DNA from: Streptomyces sp. NBC_01231
Lineage (GTDB): Bacteria; Actinomycetota; Actinomycetes; Streptomycetales; Streptomycetaceae
Length of the DNA stretch: 64,000 nucleotides
Direction of reading: 5' to 3'
NCBI GenBank assembly: GCA_035999765.1
Contig: CP108521.1
Coordinates: 806,001 to 870,000, forward strand
This document shows, in pieces, positions 60,349-64,000 of the stretch (position 1 is its first letter; every line of letters starts with the position of its first letter). Under the pieces are notes generated by a model. It worked only from the letters and a program-made list of their open reading frames with translations. It was not told where the DNA came from and made no database searches. The translations under genes and the position numbers were made by a program.

Positions 60349-63030
60349 TCAGGGCCTGATCGTCAGCCAGTCGAGCGCGGCGACCCGGGCCTTGCCCTTC
60401 GCCACGAGGTAGACGTCGTGCGCGCCGGTGACCGCACGCTTCAGGGTCACGGACTGCTCCTGCCAGCCCCCGGAACCCGCGACGGGCACCACCCCGGCCA
60501 GCGGTCCGTCCGGCGCGTCCAGGCGCAGCTGGAGCGAGCAACTGGATGTGCTCCCTGTGCAGGCGGAGTCGAGGCGTGCGGTGAGGTGCTTTCCGCGGAT
60601 GTTCGCCTTGCGGAAGGCCACCCAGTCGCCGGAGCCGAGGACCCCGGTGGCCGCCGTGCCCCGCTCCACTCCTCGTACGCTCGTGGCCTTTTCGGCCTGG
60701 AGCGTCGAGGCGGCGTCGGGCCCGTCGCCGTACAGCCGGATGTCGTTGACGACCCAGGGCGTGGGTCCGCTCGCGGTGAGGGTGATCCGCACATAGCGGG
60801 CGGTGGTCTGCCGCGGGAACACCGCGTCCTGGGTGAAGGAGCGGCCGGAGACCCGGGCGAGCGGCTCGCCGAACTGCGTGCCGTCGCGACTGACGGAGAC
60901 GGAGAAGCCGTACGGCTGCTGGCCGCCGGTGTCGCGGCCCGCGTCGAGGGAGAGCCGGTTGAACGTCTTGCTCGATCCGAGGTCGACGGTCAGGGACTGG
61001 CCGGCGGCCTGCGGGGCGGCGCCCGTCCAGCGGGTGTTGATGTCGCCGTCGACGGTGGCGGCGGCGTCGGTTCCGTCGCTCGCGGTGGCGCTCCAGTTGC
61101 CGTGCCGTACCCGCTGCTGGCAGCCCGGCAGGTCGCAGCCGGTCGACCAGATGGGAGCGCCGTACTCGTAGGCGCCCTGGTCGGGGGCCTTGCCCAGGGC
61201 GTCGGTGGTGATCCCGTCGACCATCTCGCCCGCGTCGATGGCGGGCGAGCCGGGCGTCAGCCACAGTTCGCCGTTGACGGCGTCCGTGTAGCCGGGCTTG
61301 TCGCTGATCAGGTTGGAGCGGACGATGGGCAGCGGGTTCCCGGTCTGCGACGCGGTGACCGGCTTGGGGCCGATGATGTTGCTCAAGTACGAGCCGGACG
61401 CGTCCGTCGCGCCGCCGAGGGCGGACGAGGCGGTACCGATGCCCACGCCGTAGCTGGAGTTGTGGTCCTCGTTGGCGATGCTGGGGCCGGTGTGGCCGTT
61501 GAAGTAGACGCCCCGGGCGCCCGTGTTCCAGGCGACGTTGTGGTGCAGCCGGAAGTGGCCGGAGTAGTTGTCGACGTAGTAGCCGTTCTGGCCGCTGGAG
61601 TCGTGCGCGGTGTTGTGGTCGATGGAGCTTCCGGTCCCGTTCAGGTAACAGCACACGTAGAAGGGTGAACCGTCGCGGGAGGTGCGCATCGCCTCGGAGA
61701 TGTCGTTGTAGGCGATGCGGTTGTCGCGGTACTCGGTGCCGTTGATCTGGTAGGCGGTGTCGATGGACGCCCGTCCGGTGCGCCGGATCGTGTTGTGGGT
61801 GACCGTGTGGCCGTTGCCGTTGATCTCGATACCGGGGGTGTAGCTGCCCATCCAGCCGACGTCGTGGATGTAGTTGTTGGTGACGGTGTTGCCGTCGCCG
61901 CGCACCAGGACGCCGTCACCGGCCGACTGCGCGATCTCGCTGTTCTTCAGGGTGTTGCCGGTGCCGAGGATCTGGACGCCGGAGTCGAGGATGCGGGAGG
62001 CGACGATGTGGCCCTCGGCCGGCTCGATCGCGAGATCGCTGTCCGGCGGCATGGGCAGGGTGGAGTACTCGGAGATGTACGTGGCGTGCAGTCGGTCGAC
62101 CACAACGCCCGTACTGGACTTGCCCGTTCGCAGCGAAGTGCCCCACAGGTCCAGGCCCCGCACGGTGACGTACGAGCTGTCGCTCAGGTCGACGCCCCAC
62201 AGCCGGTGTTTGGCGGTCACCGTGTGTCCGGCGATGCCGCCCTTCGGGGGGACCAGGTAGAGCCGGTGCGCGGTTTTGTCGTAGTACCACTCCCCCGGCT
62301 GGTCGAGGGCGGCCTTCGACCCGACGAGGTAGTAGTTGCGGTAGGGCTGGTTGCCCATGCACAGCGGCGTGCAGCGGTAGTTGCCGCCCTTGAAGTCCAG
62401 CTTGCCGGGCGCCGAGGCCGTGGCCGTGCCGGTCTGCTGGGCCCAGGGGTTGGAGCCCGCCCACAGATGCACGGTGGCGCCGGTCCAGTCGGCGTCGGGC
62501 AGGTCGGTGTCGTCGATGTGCTGGTCGGTGGAGGTGGTGTCGGCCTCGGCCCAGGTGATGTTCAGCGGATCGGCGCCGGAGTTGGGCCAACGGCCCTCCG
62601 CGGCACGGGTGTTGTCGAGGAACACCGCGTTGAAGTCGGGGTCGGGCGGCAGGTCGGTGTCGGCGGCGATCAGTCCGCCCCCCGCGTCCTTCCAGCCGGT
62701 CACCTTTTCGGTCCCGTCGACGGTCACCGGGCCGTCACCGTAGGCGGCGATCGTGATCGGGGCGCCCTCGGTGCCGGAGGGCGGGGTGACCTGCTCGCGG
62801 TAGGTGCCCTTGTGGATCAGGCAGGTGTCGCCGGGGCGGACGCGGTCGAGGCAGGCGCCGATGGTGCGCAGGGGGCTTGCCTGGGTGCCGTGTGCGTGGT
62901 CGCTGCCCCGGGGGGCGACGTGGTAGGTGTGGCCGGACTGCGCCGCCTGCGCCTGGACCGGGAAGGTCAGCAGCGCGGTCACGGCGGCCAGTACGGACAG
63001 GTGTTTGAGTCTGATGTCCCGTCGTCTCAT
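60349..63030 (-). CDS. secreted beta-helix protein with C-terminal carbohydrate-binding domains
   Basis: Protein of 893 residues. Sec signal LSVLAAVTALLTFPVQAQA. Residues 35-130 (HTYHVAPRGSDHAHGTQASP, GDTCLIHKGTYREQV) open a right-handed beta-helix with PbH1 repeats to about 690 (GNTVTNNYIHDVGWMGSYTP). A discoidin/F5-8C-type CBM32 follows (about 690-800; VDGDINTRWTG, RYVRITLTASG), then a CBM6-like end (LQAEKATSVRGVERG, HDVYLVAKG). A polysaccharide lyase or hydrolase is likely. ATG 63030 has GGAG eight bases upstream and overlaps the stop of the upstream DUF2264 gene by four bases (ATGA). Confidence 0.82.
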   Translation of the reverse strand: MRRRDIRLKHLSVLAAVTALLTFPVQAQAAQSGHTYHVAPRGSDHAHGTQASPLRTIGACLDRVRPGDTCLIHKGTYREQVTPPSGTEGAPITIAAYGDGPVTVDGTEKVTGWKDAGGGLIAADTDLPPDPDFNAVFLDNTRAAEGRWPNSGADPLNITWAEADTTSTDQHIDDTDLPDADWTGATVHLWAGSNPWAQQTGTATASAPGKLDFKGGNYRCTPLCMGNQPYRNYYLVGSKAALDQPGEWYYDKTAHRLYLVPPKGGIAGHTVTAKHRLWGVDLSDSSYVTVRGLDLWGTSLRTGKSSTGVVVDRLHATYISEYSTLPMPPDSDLAIEPAEGHIVASRILDSGVQILGTGNTLKNSEIAQSAGDGVLVRGDGNTVTNNYIHDVGWMGSYTPGIEINGNGHTVTHNTIRRTGRASIDTAYQINGTEYRDNRIAYNDISEAMRTSRDGSPFYVCCYLNGTGSSIDHNTAHDSSGQNGYYVDNYSGHFRLHHNVAWNTGARGVYFNGHTGPSIANEDHNSSYGVGIGTASSALGGATDASGSYLSNIIGPKPVTASQTGNPLPIVRSNLISDKPGYTDAVNGELWLTPGSPAIDAGEMVDGITTDALGKAPDQGAYEYGAPIWSTGCDLPGCQQRVRHGNWSATASDGTDAAATVDGDINTRWTGAAPQAAGQSLTVDLGSSKTFNRLSLDAGRDTGGQQPYGFSVSVSRDGTQFGEPLARVSGRSFTQDAVFPRQTTARYVRITLTASGPTPWVVNDIRLYGDGPDAASTLQAEKATSVRGVERGTAATGVLGSGDWVAFRKANIRGKHLTARLDSACTGSTSSCSLQLRLDAPDGPLAGVVPVAGSGGWQEQSVTLKRAVTGAHDVYLVAKGKARVAALDWLTIRP

Positions 63031-64000
63031 GTCCTGTCTCCAGTCGTCGGATGTGCGGTGGTGGGCGGGTGCGCGGCGGTTGAGGGGTGTGCGGTGGTCG
63101 CGAGGTATGCGGTGGTCGGGGGCGTTCGCCAGGCCGTCTCGGCTTCTTCGATTCCGCCTGGGGCGCCGAGCACGGCGCACCTCAACCAGTGCTCGCCGGG
63201 CAGGAGTTGATCCACGAGTACGGGCAGCGTGGTGCGCCGTGCGAGGACGTTCGTGCCGGGCAGGCAGTCGACGACCGCGCCCTCACGTCGGCCGTCGAGG
63301 TCTCGCAGTCCGGTGAAGCCCGCGGAGGCCGACACCCGTGCATGTCCCGGCCCCGTCTCACGGTCCGTGCCCGCGTCCCGGTCGACGGCGAACCCGCCCT
63401 CGGCAGTGCGCAGGGCGCGAGCGGTGCGGATGCGATGGGCGCGCACATGCCAGGGCGCGGCGGCCGTCAGCCAGGTGGTGATCTCCACGTCGGGCCACGG
63501 GTGCCAGGTGCTGAGGACCGTGTCGGCAGTGACGTAGGACGCGGTCGGCTCCTCGCGCACCCGGTAGTGCGCCCCGTCGTCGTCGCTGAGCGCCAGCATC
63601 GAGTCGTACGCGCCCTGTTCGAGCCCCAACGTGCCGTTCGGCAGGCTGAAGCCGAAGCGGGTCGAGTAGGCGAACTTGGCGTACTTCTCGGCGCCGTGGC
63701 GCACCCAGGGGTGGTGCTGGCGCCCGGCGAGCAGGGTGACGTCGCCGGAGTCCCGCATGAGTACCGCACCGGCGTGCGGCTGGGCGCTGACGGCGGGCAG
63801 TGCGGGAGCCGGCTCCTCCTTGACGGTCCAGAACGCGTGCTGGGCGGGCAACGCGAGCGGCAGACATGCCTTGAGTGACCAGTAGGGCGAGCCCGGCGCG
63901 TTGTACTGCTCGGCCAGCGCGGGCTGCGGATAGCCGTACCCGATGGACAGCAGCCCGTCGGGCCCGGTCACCGGCCGCCCGCGCCACCAGCGCAGATGCC
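63027..64000 (-). CDS. DUF2264 domain protein (5' end outside window)
   Basis: About 323 codons, open to the window edge. HLRWWRGRPVTGPDGLLSIG, QYNAPGSPYWSLKACLPLAL and AQHAFWTVKEE are characteristic of DUF2264 proteins, often found in polysaccharide utilisation loci and distantly like heparinase II/III enzymes; the biochemical role is not established. The last 30 codons are low-complexity (TTAHPSTAAHPPTTAHPTTG), from a repeated GCGGTGGT unit at 63050-63120. Its stop overlaps the start of the beta-helix gene (ATGA), so the two are translationally coupled. Confidence 0.82.
   Translation of the reverse strand, partial: HLRWWRGRPVTGPDGLLSIGYGYPQPALAEQYNAPGSPYWSLKACLPLALPAQHAFWTVKEEPAPALPAVSAQPHAGAVLMRDSGDVTLLAGRQHHPWVRHGAEKYAKFAYSTRFGFSLPNGTLGLEQGAYDSMLALSDDDGAHYRVREEPTASYVTADTVLSTWHPWPDVEITTWLTAAAPWHVRAHRIRTARALRTAEGGFAVDRDAGTDRETGPGHARVSASAGFTGLRDLDGRREGAVVDCLPGTNVLARRTTLPVLVDQLLPGEHWLRCAVLGAPGGIEEAETAWRTPPTTAYLATTAHPSTAAHPPTTAHPTTGDRT

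Overview
The window is about 64 kb of very GC-rich DNA with short regulator/enzyme gene pairs, Tat-exported carbohydrate enzymes, frequent GTG/TTG starts and many TetR, HxlR and MFS genes. This is what a Streptomyces (or close actinomycete) chromosome arm looks like; the species cannot be told. I saw no rRNA, tRNA, CRISPR array, phage module or plasmid origin.

Layout. (1) 1-18493: catabolic units, each paired with a regulator: TetR/aldo-keto reductase, lipoamide dehydrogenase, saccharopine-reductase-like protein/TetR, SRPBCC + F420-type monooxygenase/HxlR, SDR/TetR, an acyl-CoA operon (crotonase, hydrolase, CoA ligase), GtrA, an MFS exporter, and a haloacetate-dehalogenase-like hydrolase with a CGNR regulator. 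(2) 18494-33517: hydrolase/TetR/amidase/ene-reductase, MDR/GlxA-type regulator, SDR, TetR, esterase, a second ene-reductase and SDR/TetR. Between them lie fragments of other genes, several of them pieces of genes found elsewhere in the window. (3) 34194-35360: a complete IS630-type element. (4) 35389-46003: HxlR/MDR, CoA hydrolase, Fe-alcohol dehydrogenase/LysR, propionyl-CoA synthetase, thioesterase/HxlR, a frameshifted TetR, a hydrolase fragment and a hemerythrin. (5) 46216-52398: DEAD-box helicase, a truncated AsnC/EamA pair, hflX and an ABC-F ribosome-protection gene. (6) 52651-64000: a secreted polysaccharide-degradation cluster (GH95-like, two jelly-roll lyases, two beta-helix proteins, an alginate-lyase-family enzyme, DUF2264).

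How it fits together. Most enzymes act on acyl-CoA, carbonyl, enone, ester or amide substrates and sit divergent from their own one-component repressor, with a palindrome in the gap. Three TetR genes (20190, 28812, 44371) are close paralogues. A 14-base palindrome, ATTAYG-N2-CRTAAT, recurs in front of them and of most enzyme genes around them, which suggests one regulon that has been duplicated, reshuffled and partly lost. The right end looks like a uronate-polysaccharide utilisation locus that continues beyond the window.
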